64,000 bases of DNA from Flavobacterium filum DSM 17961 (GTDB taxonomy: Bacteria; Bacteroidota; Bacteroidia; Flavobacteriales; Flavobacteriaceae), in assembly GCF_000425465.1 (NCBI RefSeq), contig NZ_AUDM01000007.1, forward strand, positions 62,001 through 126,000, read 5' to 3'. The first letter of the stretch is position 1. Each line of letters opens with the position of its first letter. Position numbers and translations under genes: made by a program. Positions 8,449-17,379 of this stretch are shown one piece after another. The notes beneath the pieces were generated by a model that had not been told where the DNA came from, did no database searches, and was given only the letters and a program-made list of their open reading frames with translations.

Positions 8449-9036
8449 ATGATTTTACCAATAGTAGGTTACGGAGATCCGGTTTTACGCAAAGTAGGTC
8501 AAGATATTGCTGCAGATTATCCAAATCTTTCGGATTTGATTGCCAATATGTATGAAACCATGTACAATGCCTATGGCGTTGGTTTAGCTGCCCCTCAAAT
8601 TGGTTTGGCCATTCGTTTGTTCATTGTAGATACAGAGCCTTTTAGCGAAAGCGACGATTTGAAACCTGAAGAAAAAGAACAATTGAAGGGTTTTAAAAAG
8701 ACGTTTATAAATGCTAAAATTCTAAAAGAAGAAGGAAACGAATGGGGTTTTAATGAAGGTTGTTTGAGCATTCCGGATGTTCGCGAAGATGTGTATCGAA
8801 AAGAGCGAATTTCGATTGACTATTTTGATGAAAACTTCACCAAACACACTGAAGTATACGATGGATTAATTGCCAGAGTAATTCAGCACGAATACGATCA
8901 TATTGAAGGCATTTTATTTACCGATAAAATTTCTACATTAAAAAAGACATTAATTAAAAAAAGACTTCAAAACATAATGGATGGCAAAATCAGAGCTGAT
9001 TATAAGATGAAGTTTTTCAACAAAAAAGGAAGATAA
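8449..9036 (+). CDS. def: Peptide deformylase
   Basis: 195 residues. The three family motifs are present: GVGLAAPQIG (43-52), EGCLSIP (about 101-107, Cys metal ligand) and QHEYDHIEG (about 144-152, two His ligands and catalytic Glu). It removes the N-formyl group from nascent peptides in the cytoplasm. An insertion rich in charged residues (ESDDLKPEEKEQLKG) between motifs 1 and 2 is common in Bacteroidota. A TACTTTTG -7 element at 8394-8401 suggests its own promoter. DUF5606 and mazG-region genes follow. Confidence 0.97.
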   Translation: MILPIVGYGDPVLRKVGQDIAADYPNLSDLIANMYETMYNAYGVGLAAPQIGLAIRLFIVDTEPFSESDDLKPEEKEQLKGFKKTFINAKILKEEGNEWGFNEGCLSIPDVREDVYRKERISIDYFDENFTKHTEVYDGLIARVIQHEYDHIEGILFTDKISTLKKTLIKKRLQNIMDGKIRADYKMKFFNKKGR

Positions 9037-9058
9037 TAAAGTTTAATTATAGTTTAAA

Positions 9059-9481
9059 ATGAGTTTACAGAAAATATTAGCCATTTCGGGAAAACCGGGA
9101 TTATTTGAATTAAAATTACAAACCAGAACCGGTTTTGTAGCAGAAAGTTTATTAGACGGAAAAAAAATTACGGTAGGTATGCGAAGCAATGTGAGTTTGC
9201 TTTCTGAAATTGCGGTCTATACCTATAATGAAGAAGTGAAATTAGCTGAGGTATTCAAAGCCATTGCTACAAAAGAAAACGAAGGTGCGTCTATTTCTCA
9301 CAAAGAAGATAACACTGTCTTGTTGTCTTATTTCAGAGAAGTAATGCCTGAATTTGATGAAGACAGAGTTTACCCTTCCGATATTAAAAAAATAATCAAT
9401 TGGTACAATATGTTACAACCAAAAGGATTTGTAACACTTGAAGCGTTATCTAAAGAAGGAAAAGAAGAAACAGCCGAATAA
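9059..9481 (+). CDS. DUF5606 domain protein
   Basis: 140 residues of the Bacteroidota-restricted DUF5606 family, beginning SLQKILAISGKPGLFELKLQTRTGFVAESLLDGKK. The N-terminal half has a small-barrel-like strand pattern. The C-terminal half holds a helical YPSDIKKIINWYNMLQPKGF segment. There is no signal peptide, so it is cytoplasmic. The gene starts 22 nt after def and ends just before a terminator, so def and this gene form a short unit. The function is unknown. Confidence 0.8.
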   Translation: MSLQKILAISGKPGLFELKLQTRTGFVAESLLDGKKITVGMRSNVSLLSEIAVYTYNEEVKLAEVFKAIATKENEGASISHKEDNTVLLSYFREVMPEFDEDRVYPSDIKKIINWYNMLQPKGFVTLEALSKEGKEETAE

Positions 9482-9493
9482 ATTTTGATAATT

Positions 9494-9525
9494 AAATCCT
9501 GCGATGAGCAGGATTTTTTATTTTT
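9494..9525 (+). terminator. Rho-independent terminator after the def/DUF5606 unit
   Basis: AAATCCTGC (9494-9502), a GATGA loop, then GCAGGATTT (9508-9516) and a T-rich tail. It lies between the DUF5606 stop and the mazG start. Confidence 0.85.
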
Positions 9526-9541
9526 ACATAAATCATATACA

Positions 9542-10315
9542 ATGCATACAAGAGAACAACAATTAGCTGCTTTTGGTCGCCTACTCGATATCATGGACGA
9601 TTTACGAGAAAAATGTCCTTGGGATAAAAAGCAAACCTTGGAAAGTTTGCGTCATTTGACCATTGAAGAAACGTATGAATTAGGTGACGCCATTTTGGAT
9701 AATGATTTACAAGAAATCAAAAAGGAATTAGGTGATTTATTATTACATATTGTTTTTTATGCCAAAATTGGCAGCGAAACAAATGCTTTTGATATTGCCG
9801 ATGTAGCCAATAGTATTTGCGATAAATTAATCGACCGTCATCCACATATTTATGGCGATGTAGTGGTTGCCAATGAAGAAGAAGTGAAACAAAATTGGGA
9901 GAAATTAAAACTGAAAGAAGGAAAAAAATCGGTTTTAGAAGGAGTTCCAAAAAGTTTACCGGCACTCGTTAAAGCTAGCCGAATTCAAGACAAAGTAAAA
10001 GGAGTTGGTTTTGATTGGGAAGAACCACATCAAGTTTGGGATAAAGTTCAGGAAGAAATTTCAGAATTTCAAGAGGAAGTAAAATCAGGAAATTTTGAAA
10101 AAATGGAAGCCGAATTTGGAGATGTTTTGTTTTCGATGATTAATTATGCACGGTTTTTAAAAATCAATCCAGAGGATGCTTTGGAGCGAACAAACAAAAA
10201 ATTTATGAAACGATTTATGTACCTCGAAAGTAAAGCTGTAGAATTAGGAAAACCCCTTTCAGATATGACTTTAGCTGAGATGGATGTCTTTTGGGAAGAA
10301 GCAAAAAAGCTATAA
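9542..10315 (+). CDS. mazG: Nucleoside triphosphate pyrophosphohydrolase MazG
   Basis: 257 residues from ATG 9542 (MHTREQQLAAFGRLLDIMDDLREKCPWDKKQT). The upstream extension would run through the terminator hairpin, so it is rejected. Two MazG domains are visible: CPWDKKQT with LTIEETYELGDAI and KKELGDLLLHIVF in the first, and QEEISEFQEEVKSG with AEFGDVLFSMINYARF in the second. These supply the ExxE...ExxD magnesium-binding residues. The enzyme hydrolyses NTPs to NMP and pyrophosphate, cleaning the nucleotide pool. Length matches the full-length two-domain form. Confidence 0.95.
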   Translation: MHTREQQLAAFGRLLDIMDDLREKCPWDKKQTLESLRHLTIEETYELGDAILDNDLQEIKKELGDLLLHIVFYAKIGSETNAFDIADVANSICDKLIDRHPHIYGDVVVANEEEVKQNWEKLKLKEGKKSVLEGVPKSLPALVKASRIQDKVKGVGFDWEEPHQVWDKVQEEISEFQEEVKSGNFEKMEAEFGDVLFSMINYARFLKINPEDALERTNKKFMKRFMYLESKAVELGKPLSDMTLAEMDVFWEEAKKL

Positions 10316-10324
10316 AACCATAAG

Positions 10325-10338
10325 CGAAAACGTTTTCG
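10325..10338. promoter_or_regulatory. Perfect palindrome resembling a LacI-family operator
   Basis: CGAAAACGTTTTCG is a perfect 14-bp palindrome with a central ACGT, the layout of LacI/PurR-type operators. A half-match, CGACGAAAAC, follows at 10358-10367. It lies 110 nt upstream of the -33 element of the T9SS gene. No LacI-type gene is in the window, so function is uncertain. Confidence 0.35.
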
Positions 10339-10447
10339 TATTTCTTTGAATTTTATACGACGAAAACAATTTATCATTGCATTTTCATTCATTACAAGTG
10401 TTCAAGAATACTTAATTTTAAATAATTCGTAAATCATATTTCTTTTT

Positions 10448-10478
10448 TTGTGTATTGATTTTTAGTAACTTAATTTTG
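10448..10478 (+). promoter_or_regulatory. Promoter of the T9SS repeat protein gene
   Basis: TTG at 10448-10450, a 20-nt spacer, then TAATTTTG at 10471-10478. This matches the Flavobacterium consensus. The ATG is 26 nt downstream. Confidence 0.65.
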
Positions 10479-10503
10479 TTTAATAACTTAAAAATCAATC
10501 ATT

Positions 10504-11652
10504 ATGATAAAAAAACTACTTTTAACTTTTTTGTTATGCTTTAATGTGTCAATTGTATTGGCTCAATTTGATAACATTTCTATTATCGGACAATTTACAA
10601 ATTGGAATGCAGATATTCCAATGAATACAACCGATGGTATAACCTATACCTTGACTTCACAAAATTTTGCTGTAAGTGGTGGAGCTAAATTCAGAAAAGA
10701 TAACAATTGGGATACCAATTGGGGTTCAACTACTTTTCCTTCAGGAACTGCTACACAAGGAGGTCAAGATATTCCGGTTCCAATGGGTACTTATGATATC
10801 GTTTTTAATAAAGATACTGGTGCTTATACCTTTACTACAGTAGCATCTCAATTTGATAATATTGGAATAATTGGAGCTTTTAATGAATGGTCAGAAAGTG
10901 TTCCAATGGTTACTTTTAATGGTTCTCTTTATACTTTAGATGATTTTCATTTTACAGCAAATGATGTTAAATTCAGAAAAGACAATTCTTGGGATGTAAA
11001 CTGGGGTGGAAGCACATTTCCCTCCGGTGAGGCGATACCAAATGGAAATGATATTCAATTAACAGCTGGTTTTTATAATGTAACTTTTAACTATTCTGGA
11101 TTAAATTATTCTTTTATTCAGGTTCCGGTTTCTATTTTAGGTACCGGTGCACAAGGTTGGGAAACAGATATTGCAATGCCTTCTACTGATGGTGGAGTTA
11201 CTTTTTTATTAGAAAACTTCACCTTATCAAACGGATTTGTAAAGTTTAGAGCAAATTCTTCTTGGGCTAAAAACTGGGGAAGTGCTGATTTTCCAGCTGG
11301 AGTGGGTTCTCAAAACGGTGTTGATATTCCAACCACAGCAGGATTATATAATATTTCTTTTAATCGATTAACGGGTGCATATAACTTTGAAGAAGTTTTA
11401 AGTGTAAACGATTCTAATTTGGTGAAATTAACTGTTCACCCAAATCCATCTTCTTCAAGTTGGAATTTGAGTGTTGCTGATAATCAAATTAATAGCGTTC
11501 AACTTTTTGATATTACCGGAAAATTGATGATTTCTCTTCAACCAAAATCAAATGAAGTTTCTATTGATGGAAACGGATTAACAAGTGGTATTTATTTTGC
11601 AAAAGTGACTGCAAATAATGCTACTCAAACCATTAAGTTAGTTAGAAATTAA
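10504..11652 (+). CDS. T9SS-secreted protein with three SusE/SusF-like repeats
   Basis: 382 residues. A signal peptide (1-20, ending VLAQ) is followed by three homologous repeats of about 95 residues (roughly 21-115, 116-210 and 211-300). Each opens with an IIG/ILG-x-x-x-x-W strand. Each carries a KFR-x-x-x-x-W-x-x-NWG-x-x-x-FP motif and ends G-x-Y-N/D-x-x-FN. This resembles the starch-binding modules of SusE/SusF. Residues about 305-382 form a type A T9SS sorting domain (HPNPSSSSWNLSV, VQLFDITGKLM, GLTSGIYFAKV). The protein should be exported and attached to the cell surface. Carbohydrate binding is plausible but not shown. Confidence 0.85.
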   Translation: MIKKLLLTFLLCFNVSIVLAQFDNISIIGQFTNWNADIPMNTTDGITYTLTSQNFAVSGGAKFRKDNNWDTNWGSTTFPSGTATQGGQDIPVPMGTYDIVFNKDTGAYTFTTVASQFDNIGIIGAFNEWSESVPMVTFNGSLYTLDDFHFTANDVKFRKDNSWDVNWGGSTFPSGEAIPNGNDIQLTAGFYNVTFNYSGLNYSFIQVPVSILGTGAQGWETDIAMPSTDGGVTFLLENFTLSNGFVKFRANSSWAKNWGSADFPAGVGSQNGVDIPTTAGLYNISFNRLTGAYNFEEVLSVNDSNLVKLTVHPNPSSSSWNLSVADNQINSVQLFDITGKLMISLQPKSNEVSIDGNGLTSGIYFAKVTANNATQTIKLVRN

Positions 11653-11677
11653 TCAGTTAGGATTAATTTTATTTTTT

Positions 11678-11709
11678 AACCACGAGTAGTAAAATACTCG
11701 TGGTTTTTT
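11678..11709 (+). terminator. Strong rho-independent terminator
   Basis: An 11-bp perfect stem, AACCACGAGTA (11678-11688) with TACTCGTGGTT (11695-11705), is followed by a T run. It ends the T9SS gene and abuts the convergent regulator gene's stop. Confidence 0.9.
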
Positions 11710-12388
11710 ATTCCGCCATTCTTTTCAACTTATTCTTTTCAATTATACTTATTCTTTTCCCATTAATGTCAATTAAACCGTTTTTATTGAATTCAGACAA
11801 TAATCGAATACAACTTTCTGTTGCCGTACCAATCATCCCAGCCAATTCTTCTCTGGAAAGTTGAATATGAAGTGAGCCATCTTCATTCTTGCCAAACGTA
11901 TCTTCTAAGTATAATAATGTTTCTGCCAAACGTTCTTTTACAGTTTTTTGAGCCATGGAAACCATGTGATCGTCTGATTCTTTCAAATCACCACAAATGG
12001 TTTTCATCACATTCATTGAGAATTGATTGTTGTTATTAAAAAAGCCCAATACTTCCGATTTTGGAATAAAACAAACTTCCATGTCTTCTAATGCTACTGC
12101 ACTTAAATTAGTGGGTTCGTCACTAATCATGGATCGTTGTCCTAACAATTCTCCGGGTTTAACCAATTTTACGATTTGATCTTTACCATTAGCACTTAGT
12201 TTAGAAAGTTTGCAAACTCCGTCTTTTATGCAGTAAATTCCGTTTACCGATTCACCTTCTTCAAAAATAGATTCACCTTTTTTTATGGTGTAGGAAGTTT
12301 TACAGTTGGCCATTTTAAGTAATTCTTCTTTGTTAAGGGCTTTTAACGAACTAAATTCCCTTACAATACATTGCTCACACTTGCTCAT
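11708..12388 (-). CDS. Fnr/Crp-family transcriptional regulator, probable oxygen sensor
   Basis: 226 residues: an N-terminal cyclic-nucleotide-binding-like beta roll (about 20-140) and a C-terminal winged helix (about 150-220). The recognition helix REELAGMIGTATESCIRLLSEF has the E-x-x-x-R pattern of FNR. Cysteines at C4 and C7 (CEQC), C29, and C106 (EVCFIP, aligned with the fourth FNR cluster ligand) suggest a [4Fe-4S] oxygen-sensing cluster. The third N-terminal cysteine of E. coli FNR is not in its usual place. It is divergent from ccoI, with an FNR-type box in the shared intergenic region. The predicted role is activating the cbb3 oxidase locus and hemN at low oxygen. Confidence 0.85.
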   Translation of the reverse strand: MSKCEQCIVREFSSLKALNKEELLKMANCKTSYTIKKGESIFEEGESVNGIYCIKDGVCKLSKLSANGKDQIVKLVKPGELLGQRSMISDEPTNLSAVALEDMEVCFIPKSEVLGFFNNNNQFSMNVMKTICGDLKESDDHMVSMAQKTVKERLAETLLYLEDTFGKNEDGSLHIQLSREELAGMIGTATESCIRLLSEFNKNGLIDINGKRISIIEKNKLKRMAE

Positions 12389-12431
12389 GGTGTATTTATT
12401 TATTGTTGGTATTTACAAAGATAATTAAAGT

Positions 12432-12475
12432 ATGACAAATATCATATTTTAATTTTCATCCTTTTGCAACCTTTG
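12432..12475 (+). promoter_or_regulatory. FNR-type box and -7 element of the ccoI promoter
   Basis: The palindrome ATGACAAATATCAT (12432-12445, TGAC-N4-ATCA core) is centred 33 nt before AACCTTTG (12468-12475). That sequence matches TAnnTTTG except the first base. The geometry corresponds to class II FNR activation near -41. It may also affect the divergent fnr-like gene. Confidence 0.7.
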
Positions 12476-12497
12476 TTGCAGGTAAAATGAGCAAAAG

Positions 12498-14891
12498 ATG
12501 GACACAGAAAATTGTTTCCATTGTGGTAATGAAATTAGTAAAAAAGACGAAATATTTTTTGACGAAAAAAGTTTTTGTTGCAATGGTTGCAAAACCGTTT
12601 ATGAAATTTTTAGTCAAAATGACTTAACGTGTTATTATGATTTTCAAGCAGCCCCGGGTGCGACTCCACAAGATATACAAGGTAAATATGATTTTTTAGA
12701 CAATGAAGACATTGTTACTAAACTTCTCGAATTCCAAGAGGATACAACACATATTGTTTCACTCTACATTCCGCATATACACTGTAGCTCGTGTATTTGG
12801 ATTTTGGAAAATCTACAAAAACTTCAATCAGGAATAGTTACTTCGCAAGTTAATTTTCCTGAGAAAAAGGTTCGTGTCACTTTTCAACCTGAGCAAACTT
12901 CCTTAAAGAAAATTGTCGAATTACTCAGTTCAATCGGTTATGAACCGTATATAAGTCTAGAAAATTTTGATAATGGAAAAAAAGACATCGATCGAAGTTT
13001 GATTTATAAAATAGGTGTTGCCTTTTTTTGTTTTGGAAATATCATGTTACTTTCCTTTCCGGAATATTTTGAAGTTGAAGAATATTGGATAAATGAATAC
13101 CGTGGATTTTTCCGGTGGTTGATTTTCGGAATTTCGTTGCCTTCTTTCTTTTATTCCGCCAGTGGCTATTATGTTTCGGCTTATAAAAGTGTAAAATCTG
13201 GTTTGTTGAATATTGATATTCCGATTGCTTTAGGAATTGTAGTGATGTTTGTCAGAAGTACAGTTGATATTGTCTTCGATTACGGTCAAGGTTTTTTTGA
13301 TAGCATGACCGGGCTCATCTTTTTTATGTTGTTGGGAAAATTATTTCAACAAAAAACCTACGCGTTTCTTTCTTTTGAACGAGATTATAAATCCTATTTT
13401 CCTATTGCGATAACTAAAGTTTTAGCCGATGGTTCTGAAACTTCTGTGCAAGTATATGACATTCAAAAAGGAGATCGACTTTTAATCCGAAACCAAGAAT
13501 TAATTCCGGTTGATGGTATTTTAATTTCCGAAAATGCATACATTGATTACAGTTTTGTGACAGGAGAAGCCGTTGCCATCGAAAAAAAATCAGGCGATAA
13601 AATCTTCGCTGGCGGTAAACAAATGGGTAAAATTATTGAAATGGAAGTGCTTTTCTCCGTTTCTCAAAGTTATCTCACACAATTGTGGAGCAACGATGTA
13701 TTTCAGAAAAAAGTTGAGGTCAAACACAAAACCGTAACCGATAAAATCAGTCGCTATTTCACTCCTGCATTATTAGGATTGGCATTTTTTTCTTTTTTGT
13801 ATTGGATTTTTATCGATACCAATACGGCTTTCAATGTCTTTACTGCGATATTAATTGTGGCTTGTCCGTGTGCTTTGGCATTAACCGCTCCTTTTACGTT
13901 GGGAAATGTGCTTCGAATATTAGGCAAACGAAAATTCTATCTCAAAAACGCTACCGTAATTGAACAATTAGCTCAAGTAGATACATTGGTTTTTGATAAA
14001 ACAGGAACGATTACTACGAATAAAAAAACTGCAATTACGTATGAAGGAATTCCTTTGAATGAACATGAACTGAAGTTGTTGAACAACGCACTTAGAGGTT
14101 CTAATCATCCGTTAAGCAGAAGGTTGTATGATTTTATTCCTGCACAAAAAAAGATAAATCCCACTCATTTTGAAGAAATTATTGGCAAAGGAATTTTTGC
14201 TGAAATAGAAGGAAATACCATCAAATTAGGTTCTTCGCAGTTTTTAAAAACCATGACCGAGAATACGCATAAAAAAACCAAAGTTCATGTGGAAATAAAT
14301 GGTGTTTACAAAGGTAGTTATGTGTTTAATAATCAGTACCGAGAAGGGTTAGAGCAATTGTTTTTTCAATTAGCAAAAAAATATGATTTAGTCATCTTAT
14401 CAGGTGATAATGACGGTGAACGAAAAATTCTGGAAAAAATGTTGCCTGAATCAACCATTTTGGTATTCAATCAAAGGCCGGAAGAAAAATTGCACTACAT
14501 TGAAAAACTTCAAAATCAAGGAAAAAATGTAATGATGATTGGAGATGGATTAAACGATTCCGGTGCATTAGCACAAAGTAACATTGGCATTTCTATTTCA
14601 GAAAATGTGAATGTTTTTTCGCCTGCGTGCGATGGAATTTTAGATGCTTCTCAATTTTCTAAAATTGGCTTTTTTATGCGTTATTCTAAAAATGCCATGA
14701 AGACAATTTACATGAGTTTTGCACTTTCTTTAGCCTATAACGTGGTAGGTTTAAGTTTTGCTGTAACCGGAAATTTATCACCACTTGTGGCTGCGATTAT
14801 TATGCCGTTGAGTACCATCACTATTGTAAGTTTCGTAACGATAATGACCAATATTTACGCACGTACGGATAGGTCGCGACCTGTCCCATAA
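12498..14891 (+). CDS. ccoI: Heavy-metal P1B-type ATPase, cbb3 oxidase copper pump CcoI
   Basis: 797 residues. The N-terminus has a cysteine-rich metal-binding domain (C6, C9, C27, C28, C31) typical of CcoI/FixI. An HMA domain follows with HCSSC (C96, C99). The ATPase core has TGEA, the intramembrane CPC (456-458), the phosphorylation site DKTGT (500-504) and GDGLND (682-687). About eight transmembrane helices are expected. It moves copper across the inner membrane for the CuB centre of CcoN. It lies directly upstream of ccoS-ccoNO and shares their FNR-type promoter, which supports CcoI rather than a general CopA. Confidence 0.93.
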   Translation: MDTENCFHCGNEISKKDEIFFDEKSFCCNGCKTVYEIFSQNDLTCYYDFQAAPGATPQDIQGKYDFLDNEDIVTKLLEFQEDTTHIVSLYIPHIHCSSCIWILENLQKLQSGIVTSQVNFPEKKVRVTFQPEQTSLKKIVELLSSIGYEPYISLENFDNGKKDIDRSLIYKIGVAFFCFGNIMLLSFPEYFEVEEYWINEYRGFFRWLIFGISLPSFFYSASGYYVSAYKSVKSGLLNIDIPIALGIVVMFVRSTVDIVFDYGQGFFDSMTGLIFFMLLGKLFQQKTYAFLSFERDYKSYFPIAITKVLADGSETSVQVYDIQKGDRLLIRNQELIPVDGILISENAYIDYSFVTGEAVAIEKKSGDKIFAGGKQMGKIIEMEVLFSVSQSYLTQLWSNDVFQKKVEVKHKTVTDKISRYFTPALLGLAFFSFLYWIFIDTNTAFNVFTAILIVACPCALALTAPFTLGNVLRILGKRKFYLKNATVIEQLAQVDTLVFDKTGTITTNKKTAITYEGIPLNEHELKLLNNALRGSNHPLSRRLYDFIPAQKKINPTHFEEIIGKGIFAEIEGNTIKLGSSQFLKTMTENTHKKTKVHVEINGVYKGSYVFNNQYREGLEQLFFQLAKKYDLVILSGDNDGERKILEKMLPESTILVFNQRPEEKLHYIEKLQNQGKNVMMIGDGLNDSGALAQSNIGISISENVNVFSPACDGILDASQFSKIGFFMRYSKNAMKTIYMSFALSLAYNVVGLSFAVTGNLSPLVAAIIMPLSTITIVSFVTIMTNIYARTDRSRPVP

Positions 14892-14928
14892 AAAATCGAT
14901 AAATGCTTTCCAACAAAAAAATAATAGC

Positions 14929-14972
14929 ATGACAAATATCATGTTTTATAAAAACCAGTCAAACTAACTTTG
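14929..14972 (+). promoter_or_regulatory. FNR-type box and -7 element of the ccoS-ccoNOQP promoter
   Basis: An exact second copy of ATGACAAATATCAT (14929-14942) is centred 33 nt upstream of TAACTTTG (14965-14972), a perfect TAnnTTTG. Spacing is identical to that at ccoI and hemN. Transcription would start near 14976, shortly before ccoS. Confidence 0.82.
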
Positions 14973-14990
14973 TTAACATAAATTTAAGGT

Positions 14991-15182
14991 ATGAGCGTCA
15001 TTTACATTTTAATCACTATCAGCATTATTGTGGCCGTTTTTTTTCTGTATGCATTTATAAAAGCAGTTAGAAGTGGTCAATATGATGATGATTATACTCC
15101 TTCCGTCAGAATACTTTTTGACGATGAAATCAAGAAACCAAACAAAAATCAAATAAAAACAATCGAAGAAAAACAAGTATAA
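14991..15182 (+). CDS. ccoS: cbb3-type oxidase assembly protein CcoS
   Basis: 63 residues: one N-terminal transmembrane helix (IYILITISIIVAVFFLYAFIKAV), then GQYDDDYTPSVRILFDDE, the hallmark of CcoS with its aspartate-rich GQxDD segment. CcoS is needed for cofactor insertion (haem and CuB) into cbb3 oxidase. It is the first gene after the FNR-type promoter and lies 2 nt from ccoNO. Confidence 0.92.
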   Translation: MSVIYILITISIIVAVFFLYAFIKAVRSGQYDDDYTPSVRILFDDEIKKPNKNQIKTIEEKQV

Positions 15183-15184
15183 TT

Positions 15185-17374
15185 ATGGAAATGCAACAAT
15201 TTTATTACGACAACAAAATTGTAAAGAAATTTCTCTACGCGTCAATCGTTTTTGGGGTAGTAGGGATGTTAGTGGGTCTTATTTTGGCCCTTATGTTTTT
15301 GTTTCCCAACATGACGGACGGAATTTCATTCCTTAGTTTTGGGCGACTTAGACCTTTACATACCAATGCAGTTATTTTCGCTTTCGTGGGTAACGCAATT
15401 TTTGCGGGAGTATATTACTCCATGCAACGTTTATTAAAAACCAGAATGTACAGCGATGTGCTGAGTAACATTAATTTCTGGGGATGGCAATTAATCATTG
15501 TTGCCGCTGCCATAACATTACCACTTGGTATTACGACCTCAAAAGAGTATGCCGAATTAGAATGGCCAATCGATATAGCTATTGCTTTAATTTGGGTAGT
15601 GTTCGGTATCAACATGATTATGACGATCATCAAAAGAAGAGAACGTCATATTTATGTTGCGATTTGGTTTTATATCGCCACGTTCGTAACTGTTGCTATT
15701 CTTCATATTTTCAATAGTTTAGAACTTCCTGTCTCTGCTTTAAAAAGTTATTCAGTTTACGCTGGTGTACAAGATGCATTGGTGCAATGGTGGTACGGAC
15801 ACAATGCGGTGGCGTTCTTTTTAACAACACCGTTTTTAGGTTTGATGTATTATTTTGTTCCTAAAGTGGCGAATCGTCCTGTATATTCGTACCGATTATC
15901 AATTATCCACTTTTGGTCGTTGATTTTCATTTACATCTGGGCCGGACCTCACCATTTATTATATTCTGCTTTACCGGATTGGGCTCAAAATTTAGGAGTT
16001 GTTTTCTCAGTAATGTTGATTGCTCCATCTTGGGGAGGTATGATTAACGGATTACTTACGTTAAGAGGTGTTTGGGATAAAGTAAGAACTGATGCCGTTT
16101 TGAAATTCTTCGTTGTGGGGATTACCGGTTATGGTATGGCAACGTTTGAAGGGCCGATGCTTTCGCTTAAAAATGTAAATGCTATTGCTCACTTTACTGA
16201 TTGGATTATTGCACACGTACACGTTGGAGCTTTAGCATGGAACGGTTTCATGACGTTTGGTATGATTTATTGGTTGATTCCTCGTATGACGAAAACCAAA
16301 TTGTATTCTGAAAAATTAGCCAATTTCCATTTCTGGATTGGAACGTTAGGTATCATTTTATATGCATTGCCACTTTATGTTGCCGGATTTACGCAAGCCT
16401 CTATGTGGAAACAATTCAATCCGGATGGAACCTTAGTGTATGGAAACTTCCTTGAAACGGTTACGCAAATCATGCCAATGTACTGGATGCGTGCCATTGG
16501 TGGAACACTTTATGTTACGGGTCTATTAGTATTGGTATATAACGTAATCAAAACAGTTGCTGCCGGTTCTAAAGTAGAAGATGAATTAGCAGAAGCACCC
16601 GCTCTTGCTGTAATTTCTTCAAGAAGAATGAAAGATGAAAAATGGCATTCTTGGTTAGAAAGAAGACCTATTCAATTTACTGTATTGTCATTAATAGCTA
16701 TATTAATTGGTGGCATTATTCAAATTATACCAACCATTGTAGTAAAATCAAATATACCAACTATAGCCTCAGTTAAACCTTATACACCATTAGAATTAGA
16801 AGGGCGTGATTTATACATCCGCGAAGGTTGTGTGGGTTGTCACTCTCAAATGATTCGTCCATTCCGTTCAGAAGTGGAACGGTATGGTGACTATTCTAAA
16901 GCAGGGGAATATGTATATGATCATCCATTTTTGTGGGGTTCAAAACGAACAGGACCTGACTTACATCGACTGGGAGGAAAATACAATGATAATTGGCATT
17001 TTAATCACATGTGGGATCCGCAAAGTACTTCACCGGGATCAATTATGCCTGGTTATAAATGGTTATTTGATAATAAAGCAATGGATTATTCTCAAATAGA
17101 GAAAAAAATGGAAGTAATGGTTACACTTGGTGTTCCATACACTCCGGAAGATATTGCGAATGCTAGAAAATCAATTGATGAGCAAGCTGCTCAGATTGAG
17201 AAAAATTTACATGCTGATCCTGATTTTGTAAAATCGTATGAAGAAAGTAAAAAGAATGCAGCTACTCGTGGTGAAGAATTTGTAGCCATGAAAGACAGAG
17301 AAATCACAGCTCTTATTGCATACCTACAACGTCTTGGTACGGATATTAAAGTAAAAGAAACCGCTCAAAAATAA
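15185..17374 (+). CDS. ccoN: Fused cbb3 cytochrome c oxidase subunits I and II (CcoN-CcoO)
   Basis: 729 residues joining CcoN (about 1-470, 12 membrane helices) to CcoO (about 500-725). CcoN haem and CuB ligands lie in RPLHTNAV, WWYGHNAVAFF, GPHHLLYS and DWIIAHVHVG. The CcoO half has one membrane anchor and a haem c site C549-V-G-C552-H553 in REGCVGCHSQMIRP, with a distal Met in GSIMPGYKW. The complex reduces oxygen with high affinity and pumps protons at the inner membrane. The N-O fusion is usual in Bacteroidota. It is flanked by ccoS and ccoQ in a tight operon. Confidence 0.96.
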   Translation: MEMQQFYYDNKIVKKFLYASIVFGVVGMLVGLILALMFLFPNMTDGISFLSFGRLRPLHTNAVIFAFVGNAIFAGVYYSMQRLLKTRMYSDVLSNINFWGWQLIIVAAAITLPLGITTSKEYAELEWPIDIAIALIWVVFGINMIMTIIKRRERHIYVAIWFYIATFVTVAILHIFNSLELPVSALKSYSVYAGVQDALVQWWYGHNAVAFFLTTPFLGLMYYFVPKVANRPVYSYRLSIIHFWSLIFIYIWAGPHHLLYSALPDWAQNLGVVFSVMLIAPSWGGMINGLLTLRGVWDKVRTDAVLKFFVVGITGYGMATFEGPMLSLKNVNAIAHFTDWIIAHVHVGALAWNGFMTFGMIYWLIPRMTKTKLYSEKLANFHFWIGTLGIILYALPLYVAGFTQASMWKQFNPDGTLVYGNFLETVTQIMPMYWMRAIGGTLYVTGLLVLVYNVIKTVAAGSKVEDELAEAPALAVISSRRMKDEKWHSWLERRPIQFTVLSLIAILIGGIIQIIPTIVVKSNIPTIASVKPYTPLELEGRDLYIREGCVGCHSQMIRPFRSEVERYGDYSKAGEYVYDHPFLWGSKRTGPDLHRLGGKYNDNWHFNHMWDPQSTSPGSIMPGYKWLFDNKAMDYSQIEKKMEVMVTLGVPYTPEDIANARKSIDEQAAQIEKNLHADPDFVKSYEESKKNAATRGEEFVAMKDREITALIAYLQRLGTDIKVKETAQK

Positions 17375-17379
17375 TTGTT

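Noticed and set aside
11678..11709. Use of this hairpin as terminator for the convergent Fnr-type gene
   Set aside because: On the minus strand the stem is followed by an A-rich run, not T, so it works only in the plus direction.
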